Source of the DNA: Ulota crispa
Taxonomy: Eukaryota > Streptophyta > Bryopsida > Orthotrichales > Orthotrichaceae
Direction of reading: 5' to 3'
Assembly (NCBI GenBank): GCA_963920765.1
Contig: OY987242.1
Coordinates: 39,793,264 to 39,857,263 of the forward strand
Length of the DNA stretch: 64,000 nucleotides
Notes under the pieces: model-generated
Seen by the model: only the letters and a program-made list of their open reading frames with translations
Told to the model about the DNA's origin: nothing
The model's database searches: none
Position numbers and translations under genes: made by a program
Part shown: piece after piece, positions 22,864 to 35,596 of the stretch
How positions within the stretch are numbered: the stretch's first letter is position 1
Layout of the letters: every line of letters starts with the position of its first letter

Positions 22864-25075
22864 TCAGAGGAAGGGAGCTCCTCCAGCTCCTTTGCAGATG
22901 ATGAACAAGCATGATTTAACTTGAAATTTTGTACAATGCCCACGATTGAGGGTTAAGAAACCAACCACGCCAGAGTTACTTCTGTTGAAAAGATGTATCA
23001 TGTCTAGCAATTCCTGCTGACTCCATGTGAAGTCGTGCACTGTCGACACTCTCTCTAGGTCATTCAGGGTTAGCTGCCCCCTTCCTCTTTCTGCACATTG
23101 ACGACAATTGCGGTGAACAAAGCAGGTTCATCATATCTGCTAGAAAATGTCATTCCACTGCTTACACCTCAAGAAGATGCTAAAAACGACTTAGCTGTCT
23201 TGGAGAACGTACCGTCAAAGAATGGAAATAATGCATCAACTTCACCTTCGGTGAAATGACGCTTATGACCCTGCCAAGCACAATTGTATATACAATGAGC
23301 ACGACAGAAGCTGGAAATAAACAAAAAGATTCAGCTATTATGTATTCTTCTTGACGAGAATGAGAGTAAATAGCATCAGAAAGCGTGATATTACAACCAA
23401 ATCTCAAACAACTACAAGTAACACACGTCAGCATTTTCAAGATACCATAACAAAATCCAGTAGCAATCTAAAGCTTGTTGTTACATAAAAGAAACTAACA
23501 TATGCAAGATATCTTTCTCAATTTGATTCTCCCCTCTTACCATCTTCTGAGTCTTTCGTTTCGCTTTAGCTTTCGAAGGCTTAGGTTTTGGTTTATCCTC
23601 GGCTTCGTCATCAGGGTCGAACTCTTCAAATTCTGCTGCCCTCTTTTTGGCTGAGCTTCTTTTCTTGTTTCTCTTCGAGGGTCCGGGAGTAGCTGTCGCT
23701 TCTACCAACGCTCCCAGAGATATAGCCAGAGCCTACAAACGCATGCACAGTGTCAATTCCCGTCAGGTGAGACTTCGAACAGAAAACTCAGCACTAAGAA
23801 GCAGTGGTCAGCCAAATAAAGAAACAGTATTATCACTGCAGTGTATCTTCACTTCAAGACTTAATGCTTGGCGGAGCACAAGTTCTGTCAACTCCACTGA
23901 ACACAAGTTGTCAAATCGTAAGGCATAATCTATTTGAGTAGAAGCAGCAAGGTGATGCTAAATGGAAAATAGGTGATCAGTACTCTAATCCGAATTGTTG
24001 TGTTGGAGAAATTTCTGTCACCTCTTGGAGCGCATATTCTTCTTCATCCACATCCGTGCCATTGGGAGAAGCATCCTCCTGCAGGACCTCCTTCTCATGC
24101 TCATCCATCTCTTCTTCAGACTCTGAGGGGCTGTCCTCCTCGTCAGTGGGCTCATATTCCTGGTCCCTCCGTTTCCTCTTGTTCGGACTGAGTGACTCGG
24201 ATTCAGAGCCGGACTTATCTGAACTGCTGGTCTCATCGTCCACCGCACTGTATTCATATCACCACTAAGAGTGTCAGCTAGTTTTTGTCAAAACAGAACA
24301 CTCTCTTTCTCCGAACATTTTTCATTCTTTGTGTTTACAGCTTAAGAACAGGTCTTTATATACTGCATCAATAAAAGCGCAATGTATGTAATTATAACGC
24401 AATTAAAAGAATGCAAGAACAAGTACATCTCATTCATACAGTACCACTAAGTGTCAGGCATACACAATCTCCTCCCCTAATACTTGACTTGCATTGCCAC
24501 ATAAAACATCAAAAAAGGAAAAGAAGGATCAGAAACTCTTCCTTCGATCCCTAAGAACCCTAGCTAAAGAGAATTACGTTTCTATCCTGAGAACGTAACA
24601 TCTTCTTTCCAACAACACGATCACATATACGAGATTCACCGATTGCAGATTTTCATACAAAATCCTAAAAAGAAAAATTAAAGATTGTAGTAACATGAAG
24701 ATTTAAAGACGAGCAGTAACTTCACCTTTTCTTCCCGCTCCCAGATTTCAGCCGTTCCGAGCGCCTACGCGAACCGCCGCCTTTCGACTTGGAATTAGTC
24801 CCTTCCTTGGATGCCTTTTTGGAGTCTTCCGCTAGAGAGGACGCCAAATTCGGTAACTGAAGCGATGCAAGCATAGCCTTGTTTCTCTCAATAGTCTTGA
24901 GGCGTTGCTTCTCATACTCTGTAATCTCCTCTTCATCTTCTCCTTCCTCCTCTTCCTCATCTTGCTCTTCTTCTGCCCTTTCCTCCTCCTCTTCCTCTTC
25001 TAGTACGTGTTCTTCATCACGAGGGAGTGATTCTGTGTCGCCATCGGCGGATTTGCGACGCAAGACGGGAGCCAT
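22864..25075 (-). CDS. Acidic nuclear protein with UIM and EF-hand-like pair
   Basis: Five exons with matching phases: 24726-25075, 24022-24247, 23541-23732, 23213-23270 and 22864-23090, about 350 residues. Order of parts: an N-terminus with a long Glu-rich run (residues ~25-50); a helical EITEYEKQRLKTIERNKAML segment; basic Ser/Gly-rich RRRSERLK; an acidic exon 2 with KRKRR; then, across the exon 2-3 junction, EEEYALQEALAISLG, a good match to the ubiquitin-interacting motif LxxALxxSL; a Lys/Pro-rich linker (KPKPKPSKAKAKRK); and a C-terminal pair FTEGEVDALFPFFDERGRG / HDFTWSQQELLDMIHLF resembling EF-hand helices. The loops lack full calcium ligands (second loop NRSNSG), so binding may be lost. 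The end is uncertain: exon 5 can be read to the stop at 22864, or splice at about 22979 to GAGCTGGAGGAG, ending DGQDPPP. Likely nuclear and chromatin-associated; I do not recognise the exact family. Confidence 0.78.
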
Positions 25076-25266
25076 GGTGGCGATGGTGTTCTTCAGGGAA
25101 AAGCTTCGTCGTGCAGGCCACTTCGAATTCGGGCATGAAGCGGCATCCAGTGGACGGCGACTCTGCGACATCGACTTCAATGGACGACCGTTGGACGCAG
25201 AATTAGAGCAGAGAATGTTGGTCCAAACCTCCCTAATTGCACGCAGTCTAGAAGCACAATTCTGTA

Positions 25267-25591
25267 AGGTAGTGTGCTCATAAACCGTCCATCTAAGGGC
25301 TGAAACTGAATTTTGGGGAGGTGATACTTCTTGAACTGTTTTTCCGTAAATTTTCCTTGAAAGACAAGAAGAATTGACATCTAATCTAAGTTGTTTCATA
25401 TTTTTGGAGCTTCGTGGAATTAATTATGAAATTTTGAAGTGAAAAGATCATAAATCTCTAAAATGGTGCATCTCCTTAAATGTACAACTCCTCTACATTA
25501 TTGAAAGGCTATGAAAAATAACATGTATCAGTAGAGTACATTTGGGGAGGTGAGTCGTTTTGAGCCTGAGCGGAATATGAGCATGCTACCT
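25267..25591 (+). mobile_element. TA-flanked MITE, AGGTAG family 1 (copy 2)
   Basis: Ends AGGTAGTGTGCTCATAAAC and GAGCATGCTACCT, with TA on both sides (25265-25266, 25592-25593). 325 bp, colinear with copies at 46799 and 60003 and inverted at 5896. It begins about 190 bases upstream of the start of the EF-hand-like gene, so it may sit in that promoter. Confidence 0.85.
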
Positions 25592-25877
25592 TAGTATCAT
25601 CAAAATCTTGGAAACAAAGGTTTTCAGTTTTTTGAGTCCCAGTGTGAAACACCCTTTATTGACCCTGCCTCGATTTCTAACATCAGAAATGTAAGTGTGA
25701 ATGGGTCAAGGAAGAGATGGTAAATTGACCAACTACTAATTCTTGATACTCAATTAGAATATACTTTGAAAGGTGACTTACGGATTATTCATGTCACTAC
25801 GGACTTTTAACATCCGGGTACATTTAGAGATCTCCCCATGTTTTGCATATATATTCCAATTTGCTTACATCGTTTAA

Positions 25878-26102
25878 CCCTAAACGTCCCATGCGTATAT
25901 TAGATATGTTGTTGTATATTTGACATTTGCTACCAATAAGAAATTTTAACTTGGGATCTCAAATAGCTCACTAGAATTGCGTTTATCTATATTTCAACTT
26001 CTTTGTTAATCTCAAATATAGTAGAGGTGTGGATCCATTTCAAATACAAGAAAAATATCTTGTATTGCACTTGTCACAAAGGGCCTTTTTGAAGTTTAAG
26101 GG
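25878..26102 (+). mobile_element. TTAA-flanked 225-bp MITE (copy 1), piggyBac-like
   Basis: Flanked by TTAA (25874-25877, 26103-26106). Starts CCCTAAACGTCCC and ends with TTTAAGG. The interior (CTACCAATAAGAAATTTTAA, GGGATCTCAAATAGCTCACT, GTAGAGGTGTGGATCCATTT) recurs at 36994, 47314 and 52676. Length nearly constant (225-226 bp) in three of the four copies. Confidence 0.85.
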
Positions 26103-26142
26103 TTAATGTTTTGCAAGTTTTTTGTTATGTTTTACAACTTAA

Positions 26143-27038
26143 CCTTAGGGCCGCCTGCTTTCCAAGCTAGTTGTTCATTTGAAGAAACTAATTGCTCGAG
26201 GTTTTTTAGCAATTAAGTCAAATGTAAAAAGCACAATTCAATCGTACCAATATAAACTGCGGTCTTGGAAGATAAGCATGTAAATTTTTTGGACTTATCT
26301 ATTTGTGACATGTGCTACATTGGTTAAGTGAAAGGTGGTGCATTGAATTAGGTTTGGATTGTATAAGTTGAATGAATGGCTTCTACAAGCAACTACGGTA
26401 GAATTAGATTTCAAAATTGTGCACTTTTCTTATATGTGATATGTTGAAGGGCTTGAACTTAGGATTTTGGGAAAAAGTTGTACCATTTGCTGTATTTGAT
26501 GAAGGAAAGGTATGGGTGGTTAGGGTGCAAAAATTGTGGAAAAGATCATGAAATTTTGATCATTTTTAGAAAAATGAGATTTTCATGGTTAGAAAATCCA
26601 ACTAGAGAAGTTATTTGAATAGTATTGATCTAAGACTGTGTGTTTTTTCAAAAGAAGTGTGACAGTATATGAGTAATTTTGACCGTGCAACGCTAAAAGG
26701 ATTGAAAAGCTCAAGTAGGGGGTACGAAGCCAAAGAATAATTGGGTTGGCTATTGTCATGGCACTATTTACTTGTAATCAAGTGAAGTCATCCTCTTTTT
26801 GATGTTCCAATGAGTGATTTGTACTAAACACTCAAATTTTCCAATACCCCTTTTGATGAATCACTCTCTTTACAACAAGATGTAATTCCAAACTTTGATC
26901 GAACAAGTAAGCATGAAAATAGACTTCATTCCTTACATGTTTGTAATTGACCAACCATTGATTCAAAATTAGTAACATAGCCTAAATTTCATTTCAAAAC
27001 CTAAGAAGGCAGTTTCTACCTCCTCCGGCCCTAAGGGG
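26143..27038. mobile_element. 896-bp TTAA-flanked element, CCTTAGGGCCG ends
   Basis: TTAA at 26139-26142 and 27039-27042. Ends CCTTAGGGCCGCC and CCGGCCCTAAGGGG are imperfect inverted repeats, with an inner GAAGGCAG against CTGCTTTC match. No open frame of note. A different family from its neighbour at 25878 but with the same target-site type. Confidence 0.65.
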
Positions 27039-28200
27039 TTAAAGCAGTTTTTGGACTGATGCTTCCATTTTTCCAAATCAAACTTTGCTTAATTACAATA
27101 AGTGACGATTGTAAGTATGCAAACCTTATATCATACTTTATATCATACTTTAGTTTAGTATAGTAGTAGGTTCAACACAATGATACTATTGTTTGTCCAA
27201 AGTGTCGTCTCATTTGGTTGACAAACATTTATGGTGCGTAGAAAATTAATTTGACAAATTGATGTCTCAAAACCATGACAAAAGTGAGTTATTTAGAACA
27301 TAAGCATGGTTTGCAGCTATTGATTATGTTTTTCCATGAAATATTATAAGTTATATGTTTATTTTCAAAAAAAGACTTGTTCACTTGAGAGTACTTTTTT
27401 TTGTATAATTGGCATGACTTGTTTAGGCTGACTTTTACTCTTCAACATTTGTATGTTTATTGTAGTGTAAGGTAGTTGTATTGTTATTGCATGTTTTTGA
27501 AAAACTCTACATTGTTGAACCATGCACATGGTGCTTATGGGTGCTTATAGAAGCCTATCTCACAAGAGTCTCTTCATTGAAATTTGTAATGTCAATATGA
27601 TGATACAAGAAATAAAATAGATGAGCAAAGATTGAGGTTTTAACTTTAGGGGGTTTTTTTTTTGACAAATGTTCATACCAATTTTCTACTCTCAAGTGTC
27701 AAACCTTCAATCTAACACACATTTGACTTATAGTGCACTATCTTTGTAAAGTAATTATGTTTTTGCTCTCAATTATCAAATTTTTATAATTATGTAACAA
27801 ACTTATCACTTTTTCTTGTTTGTACATCAACATTTTATAAGTATTTGTCAGTTAAAAGTTGACAGTAGTACAATCTTGAGTAAAATCAATGATTATTAAT
27901 TTATATTCATTTGTTAGAGTATCATAAAGTATCGTATTTTTTTAGAGTATTTTAAAACAATTTTTCTGAAAAAAATCGTATGTAATCATCACTTGTGAAG
28001 CTAATAAAACAATGGAGAGAATCATAGGAAATATTTCCAATAAAATCAAGAAAATATGAGAATGAAGATTTTTGAAAACCAAAACATATCTTTACAAGTA
28101 AAGAAAAACATCACTAGGCATGATAAGGATTCTTCCAAAGGTTGACTAGCACTTTAGTTAATAATATGATGGAGTCTTTTGTGCAAACAACATGCCTTTA
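27039..28200. other. AT-rich spacer
   Basis: No gene, exon-like stretch or paired repeat seen. A short direct duplication (TATATCATACTT twice) lies near 27130-27152. Confidence 0.45.
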
Positions 28201-28528
28201 AGGAAGGAGCACCCATAAACGTCAAACTAAGGGTTTTGAACATGATGACTATTAATAAACAACTAGAAATTTATAGGATCATATTAGGAACAGAAAAAAA
28301 ATGAGTTTGCACTTTTGAATATATTATTTGAATACTGAGAGAATAAGTTGTGAATTTTTAAAGAGAAAATTGCCATTGCACCCATAACCACTTTTAAGAT
28401 TTAATGTTCACATGTTGTACATCCTTGTCATTACATCCTTGTCATTACATCTATTCACTTCCACAGATTTTTCAAGATTTTAGAGATGACAGTTATGGGG
28501 ACACTAACGCTTATGGGTGTTCCTACCT
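28201..28528. mobile_element. TA-flanked MITE, AGGTAG family 2 (copy 2)
   Basis: Ends AGGAAGGAGCACCCATAA and TTATGGGTGTTCCTACCT with TA at 28199-28200 and 28529-28530. Colinear with 20937-21253. It contains a small internal duplication (CATCCTTGTCATTA twice near 28420-28448) that the other copy lacks. Confidence 0.85.
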
Positions 28529-28827
28529 TATACAAGTTACATATGAAAGCGACAAGGATGGTGGGGAATTGAAAAAAAAGGTTTGATGCCTAGGGATGAA
28601 TACAAGTTTGTCAATCACTTATCGGGTAGACAAGCAATACACGTAAGCTTCATCAACATTAAAAAGATCGGCATTCAATTTCAAAAGGAAGATTACTTTT
28701 GGTTCCACAATGCGATTCACAATCATGACTTCCAACCAATTGCAAGTCTCCTTGCCTGCAAAAACAAAAATCAAATCATCACTTTGTCTGACAACTTCGT
28801 CAAAGTAAAAAAATATGCAACATCTAG

Positions 28828-29779
28828 CCCCTAAAGGCCCAAGTGGTCCCTCCGGGGCCAAATGGGGTTTTGGGCATGTGTCTACAGCTAAACTATTTTG
28901 TGTGATTTTCTGAACTTTTTATAGAAGATGAGGAATTCAAAAATGTGTGTAGGCGTCTAATTTTTTCTTCATTCTGACATTTATTGAAGAAGTTATGCAT
29001 GAATAATTGAAAAATGGGGGAGAATTGGGCAGCTCAAAAAACAAGAAAAAATAGATTTTTTTTTAAACAAAAATCTGAAATTGATTCTTTAGATTTATGT
29101 ATATGTGAGAAGCTTTGAATCATTCAATTTTGATTAATGAGTTGAAAGTAATGAGAAGTCTTAGTTTGCAAGTAGGTTTGGGACTCCCAAACCTCCATTC
29201 CTTTTGCCCCTTGTAAAATTTGGTGCTTTACTTTTTTGAGCAATTTGTGTATTTGTTTTTTGATTTTATTTTCTTAATTGTAGCAGACTAAAAGTTCTTG
29301 GTTTTAACCATTTGGATCACAATAATTCAACTTATTGAATTTTACATAAACCCTCCAATTTTGCCTAGTGTATTTGCAAATTTCATGACCTTCAAGCATT
29401 GCAAGAGTTTACAAAGTGTGATTCACAACTCCAACTGATTTGAAAATTCTCCCAAACATACCTAACTCAGTCTTCTACATGGGAGAATAAAACCTGAGTT
29501 TTGCATAGAGCATTTTTTTAATTTAGGAGTTGTCAAAGGCTTCTGAAATTTTTAGACAATAGGGAAAAACTTTTTTTTTTTCACTTTAGATGTCAATATC
29601 TCATGCCTCTACATCTAGAATGAGCTGATTTTTTTCACACAAGTACCTCTCATAGTTTAGGGCAAGGTCCTATGGTTAGATTTCCCAAAAAAACAATTAT
29701 TCCTACCTTTCAACTCATTCCCCAAAATTAGCAGTTTTGAGTGACTTTCACAGAAAAAAGGGCTTGGGCCTTCAGGGGG
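28828..29779. mobile_element. 952-bp TTAA-type element, CCCCTAAAGGCCCAAG ends
   Basis: Ends CCCCTAAAGGCCCAAG and CTTGGGCCTTCAGGGGG; TTAA at 29780-29783, while the left target is degraded to CTAG. Related over long stretches to 16896-17810, to the arms of 16476-18127, and inverted to 42857-44150 (GTGACTTTCACAGAAAAAAG and the CTTAGATTTATGTATATG region). No transposase frame. Confidence 0.75.
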
Positions 29780-30652
29780 TTAAAACTGTTATGACCTTTC
29801 AAAAAACTCACTTATTTGGAGAAGGGAGAAGAATTCGGAAAGTTATTCCACGCATTTGAAGGCATCTATTTGAACATGCATGTTACTCAAATTGGTGATT
29901 GCAAGGCCTCAAGCTACTTCTACAACATATTCCAAACAAAACAGAAGAATTATGTCCTCTTTTGTTCTCAACACACTGTGAGAATTTCAAACAACATGAG
30001 TTTTACAACAACACTACTTTCACAAGGAACACCATATTCATGATAACATCACATGCCATATGAAAATGTTGTCATTAATATTTTGCAAGTTCAAGAAAAG
30101 TTGATTGAAATTACAACAAACATGAATTTATTTTGATTTATGAGAGAACAATTTAGTACTCTAGGTTGAGAGCAGATTCTGCATGTCTCTGCTGAATTGA
30201 TTATTTTTTGAGAAAAAATCAATTTGGCATTTCATTTCATAGTTAAACAAGATTAGACACTTTCAGAAAATTTTGTTACTATTTGGCATTCAACCAATAT
30301 TTTTGATAGAATTAAGCCTTTTTCTAAGCATCTTCCACCTTCTAAAATTAGTCATTGATATAAAATTTGCTGTAGATTGAGCCATCTTGGAATCAACCTT
30401 GACCTTCCATTGTTAGTTAAACTTAATGGCTTTAATAATATTTAGCATTTCAATTTTTTAAGTTGTTTGACATTGGGCACTTTTGAAGAATAATCTATAG
30501 AGTAATTAGGCAAAATTTTGGAGAATTATTTTATGCCGAACCTGCTCTCAACCTACAATATTGCAACTATCCATGAAACATAAGCATTGCATGTGAACCA
30601 CCAAATTCATTGTCTACTTGGCCAAATTTGACCACCCTAACAAAATTCACAT
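29780..30652. other. AT-rich spacer downstream of the pectate lyase
   Basis: No recognisable gene or repeat pair. The end nearest 30653 is likely the 3' UTR of the pectate lyase. Confidence 0.4.
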
Positions 30653-33600
30653 TTAAATGTGATGTTTTTGCAAGTGCAAATAATAATGACAAGAGATACC
30701 AAGCGTGCTCAACATGAAAGAAAACAATATGACCAAATAAGAGCCTTTGGGGTTCTTTTCCCCATTAGAATACCATCCTGGTGGTGATGGTGAACCTCCC
30801 GATCCACTTGAGCCACTCGACCCACCGTAAGTATTGGGTATTCCAGCATCACATGAGGAATATCCCTGGTTTCTCCACAACAACAAAAAGCCCATATTAT
30901 TGGACATAAAACCTCAAGCAACCTCGTTATGTACAATTGGCAACCCTTAAATCTTCATAATCTTATACCTCACAACGCGTAATTGACTAGATAATGGCAA
31001 TAAGGAGTAAAGGACATAGTTATCTAAGTAATGGCAAAAAAGATATATTATCAAAAAAGTGTTACCACGAAATTACCTATCAAGCAAGGTTGATTGTGGA
31101 CTTCAAAAATTCTTTTTGAGAAATGTTTTATTATTAAACACAACATTTATTCAAATGACAATTTAGTTGAATACCAAATTCTAATATTACACATTTGCCT
31201 ATTGTGCCTTATTTGCAAAGTCCAATTGTTAGATATTTGAAGAGCAAGTCATGGTTGTCACACCCCAACTTCTGAGCAAACGATTCTAAATCTATTTAAA
31301 GACCATAATAAGCACAAAGTCTTAAATTTTAAAATTTGTAAAGTCAACCTTGAGAGCAAGTTTGGGCACTTTACATCTCATTTGTTGAGCATCTAACATA
31401 TTGGATTCTTTGATACATTCGTGAGTACATTTTAGAAGGGCTAGCATTAGTGTAATATTTCTAACCCCTCCGTGACTCACTGAGACTTAACTACATTTGC
31501 TTCAAATCATTACGGTATCCTTCTTTTTACACCATTGATTGACCATGATTGAACAACATCCATACATTGAAGCTAGTACATGCAATACCACAAAAACACA
31601 AAACACAACCTTGTTATTGAGATGACATCCCTCACCACTAATGTAGTTGGTATGCTTTCTCAACATGTTCAACTTTCCCGTTATTTCTATGAAGGCTTCT
31701 TGGCATATTTTCTCTCACATCAATGTTATATTTTTATAATATTTAAGTGAAAACTTCTTGGCATGTTTTTTTATGATAATAATGTTAGTTTTTCACGTTA
31801 CTTGCAAGAAAGTGACCTCATAAAATATGAGAAAACTGTGAAGAGGCTTTGAGAAAGCAGTACCCCAGGTCCACATTGAAATGGGCCGGCGTTTGCAGTG
31901 AGAGACTCCACGTAGGACGACGGCTTGGCAGAGAAGCTGGTGGCTTTTGCATACGAGGAAGAGTCCACGTCGGATACTCCCGAGTCGGTGAAGAAGGCTC
32001 CATTCAAAAACGTGTCGCCAACTGATCTCCAGTTCCAATTTTCCCAACCTCCATAATCGTTGCCACCATCAGCCACCCGCTTCGTCACCTAAGCCCAAAA
32101 AAAAAGATTCCTTTCAAGTTCTAAAACCAGCAGGAATCCATAAAGTGATCACCCGGAAATGGAATCTTTCACTAATCTTATTCGCAAATATAAGAAGATT
32201 CCAGTGTACCAAGGAATGCTAAATTACTAAAATGAATTGGATATCATATGCAAAAGTTATAAGGTTTTTAAGGTTTTATTGGTAGTGGATGTGAAACTAA
32301 TATGAGTTCTGAATTAGAGGATAAGTACAGTTCATGCAAAACTACTGATTCTCACAATGACGTATAACTCTATTTACTCAAATGCAAATTTGGGTGACAT
32401 TAAAGAGGTGTTTACTTGCACTATGACCAGCATTAACACCCAATGTCGTAGATAATTATTTCCTTCCCACCTCTTTTGCGTCGCTTGCATCAGGAGCCAT
32501 AAAACGATTGCCTTCACTTAGAATAGTAGGGTTTTCACTACCCCCAATAGCATACATACTCCACTCCATGTAGTCATTGTTAAACACGTGGAAGTAACCA
32601 AATCGGCACCTGCGAATCGAAGTTTGTGTGAAACAATGTCAAATTTCTTCACTCTTAAGACTAGAACACAATTAAATGCTAATAAATACAGATCTCGCCC
32701 TATCTCCTGCACTTGTTACCTCCCGCACCTCGTCCAATTACTAGTATTTACCAAATGGTGAAAGTATGATTCGATTCAACGTCTTTCGCCACAAATACTA
32801 ATAAAAACGGGGTTGTAAAGATCTAGAACCTCCCACTCAGAAACTGCATACGAAATTCATGCATAGCAACACAAATCTAGTCTCAACAGGTTTGTTTTTG
32901 TGCCCAAAGGTCCATCTCCTGCACTACACTGGTCTTCCATGTACAAAACTCCTGCTATAAGACCAAACAATATCCTCTACCTTCAAATAGATGATACGAG
33001 GGCCGGTTCAGTCTGGGAAGTGGACAAGATTTAGGAACATCTCATCGGCTTGTGGGAGGGTTTTGTTTAGTGGAGCTTTCACAGTCAAGTGGACGGCCAA
33101 TAGGTGTCTAAAGCCATGTCATTACCCACTTCCGTCAAAATTGTAGAGTTTACTTGTAGCGAAGGTGACCCCAAATCTTGTCCTCTAGACAAGACACTCC
33201 CTCTCTCACTTCATATGAGGTAAAGACAAAATTATGTCAAATAAGAACAAAACTTTAATTCCACCGTACGTTCGGTTTGTAGTGTGAAACCTTCTACCGG
33301 ACGGACAAAATCAATTGTGACATGACAGTTTCCCACCAAATGAAAGTGGACAAAACACTGAACAAAGCATTTCGTCCACTAAAACGTCCACTTCAGGTCT
33401 GAACAGGCCTCAGAGTAGGAATTAGGGTAAAGGTGGGGTACCTCGGCATACGTTGCGTTAACCCCGTTCCGAAGTGATTATACGCTACTGTGACCTGCAT
33501 AATGGTGTCGAAGGTGTCCTCGGGATGTGCGCCAAAGAGCATGACCTGTACCACCGACACACACATCATTGTCGAAAACATAAAGAACAAAAGCATTTCC

Positions 33601-35596
33601 AGCTGGTTGTAATTTCATTCCAGGGGTGATAGCACTAAGGTAGCAACACCCACAAGCGAAAAACTAAGGATTTTGGAGTAGGAAAATCAATTGATGAACT
33701 TTGAAAAAACTATTGTTAAGTAAGGAAGAGGAAAGTAACCAAAATATTGGCATCAATTTAAAAGTTCCAATTGCAAGCATTTGTTCACAAAGAATTTTCA
33801 AAGTCCAAAATCACTGAAAATGTATAGTTGGGTGTAGGAGATGCTAAAAAAAACGCTTAGGGAAATCTTTAGTGTGTTCATACATTCATAATATCAACTT
33901 GCAGAGTTCTTAAATAATGAGATGGGGCACCCAAAACCATCATTTTATCACCCAAAACCATCACTTTGTTACCCATAACCAATTTTTTGTATCTATCAAT
34001 CACCAACACAGATGTGGCAAGGAGGCAACGCCAATGGGGACACTTACGGAGAGGGGTGCCACTACCTTAGTGAACATTGCAGGATAACTAAACAAAGTGC
34101 TGGAAAACAGAAAGATGAGTTGTATAAGAGAGGAGTCTGTGTTTTTGTAATGTTTTTCTAACCATGTCGTGGTCGGTGAAGTAGCAATTCGAAACAGTGA
34201 TGAACGTCGACGCTTCAATGGCGCTAATCAAGTTCGTGGTGCAATGCGCAAGGTACAAATGATCCAACCACACATTCGTCGCAGCGAAGATGCTAACAGC
34301 ACTCCCGTCCGACCTTAACCGTTGGCCATAATGCGTTGGCGAGTCTCGCACCATAGCCGGCCCTGTAGGCACCAAGTCGAATATCTTCACGCCATGAATG
34401 ATCACGTTCGAGATTCCCTGGATGGTAATCCCGGCTCCCCCTGCAATCTGCACGTCGAAGCCTCGGCCATCAATGGTCTTGTAGCTGTTCATGATCAGTT
34501 CCTGTGTCAATGTGATGCGCGTGTCTTGGGAGAAGATGATCCACAGCGGCTCGGTCTGTATGACGGCCCATCGTAATGTCCCGGACTTCGGGTTTACGAC
34601 GTCGTCGTCGCTGTTGTCCGTGACGACGTAGAGCGCGCCTTCTTTGCCTCCCACCGCGTTTTGCCCGAACCCTATGGCGCAGTCTGCTAAGGATTGGCGA
34701 TTGGCTTCCCAGTTGCTGTTGCATCGCCAGCAATCGTCTATGGAGTTCCCCGTTTGGCAATCCGCTAGTTCACGACGTACTACCTTATTTTCTCTGCACC
34801 GTCGTGATCTCAGCAATCAGTCAGGGTCATTATACACCAAACAAGCACCACTAGAAAAAAAAAGTGCCAACTGCAATCACTTCGTCTCGTTTTGACAACA
34901 TTCAACTCGCTGCAAATTCAACATGCTCGAGACCATTGCAAAAAGAGCATAGAAAACACGAGCTGTTGCAGAATCATCGCAAGTAAGTATAGAGTGGAAA
35001 AACTGCGCAACAGTATTGTAAATGCCACTTCTTGTCGTAAGAATCAGCATAGGTTTAGGGTTACAGAAATCGACAAGAACACGACACCATATGGCGAAGA
35101 CGAGGCTTTGGAATATGCCCTTGATTAGAGCAGATGTTACGAAGGAGCTACAGGTAGCAGGAGATCACACAGCTTGCGCAGAAATATTATCAGCGACAAA
35201 GATTACTATGAGAGAGCTAGTCCATCTCTCCGAAAGAGCTTGCAAATCCAGGAGTGTTCAGGTGCAAGAGAACGATGAATAACAGCATTTGATATCTCTT
35301 TTGGAACTAATTATCGGCTAATCAAAAGCTGCAGAATCCATGAACTAACAGTAATACAAATGGACGTCAATGGCAAAGCAATGGTACGATGATTAGAAAC
35401 CTTGTTCGTTTGGTCTGTCCAGCGATGGCGAAAGTGGAAAATAATACCTTCGCAAATCGGCCGGGTGATCAGGAGCTCCATTAATCTGGATCATTCCATT
35501 GGGGTGAACCTCAGCTGGACCTCTTCCCGCAAAACAATATTGCAGCTGAGAAGGAGCTAGAATAGCTAGCAATGAAAGCAAGAGCTTCACCTCCAT
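30653..35596 (-). CDS. Pectate lyase (PL1), secreted, with probable GPI-anchor exon
   Basis: Exons 35448-35596, 34163-34793, 33442-33545, 32471-32609, 31864-32088 and 30653-30865, all phase-consistent, giving 486 residues. Signal peptide [17 protein letters not shown]1 landmarks: [32 protein letters not shown], the TIDGRG strand, [12 protein letters not shown], and [17 protein letters not shown] with the catalytic-region Arg, then [22 protein letters not shown] and [16 protein letters not shown]. Exon 5 ends FQCGPG at a GT; the next exon supplies [15 protein letters not shown], a Gly/Ser/Pro spacer and a hydrophobic tail ([17 protein letters not shown]), as in GPI signals. If that intron is retained, exon 5 reads to a stop at 31798, giving 437 residues without the tail. 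The enzyme cleaves demethylated homogalacturonan by beta-elimination in the wall. Introns 2 and 3 each hold one MITE. The last exon is less certain than the rest. Confidence 0.9.
32998..33411. mobile_element. 414-bp inverted-repeat MITE in pectate lyase intron 3
   Basis: Ends GAGGGCCGGTTCAGTCTGGG and, at the right, CAGGTCTGAACAGGCCTC, imperfect inverted repeats followed by AAGTGGAC / GTCCACTT. The interior contains many GTCCAC/GTGGAC motifs. Organisation and ends (GGTTCAG) resemble 10348-10678. No clear target-site duplication. Confidence 0.7.
33638..34067. mobile_element. TA-flanked MITE related to AGGTAG family 2, in pectate lyase intron 2
   Basis: Ends AGGTAGCAACACCCACAAGC and GGGGTGCCACTACCT with TA at 33636-33637 and 34068-34069. 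Terminal segments (AAAACTAAGGATTTT; TGGGGACACTTACG) match family 2, but the interior of this 430-bp copy is different. Confidence 0.75.

Noticed and set aside
24879-25283. Serine-rich 134-residue plus-strand frame
   Set aside because: It is the antisense of the Glu-rich first exon of the EF-hand-like gene.
34892-35282. Plus-strand open frames upstream of pectate lyase exon 2
   Set aside because: They fall in pectate lyase intron 1 on the opposite strand, with no recognisable content.
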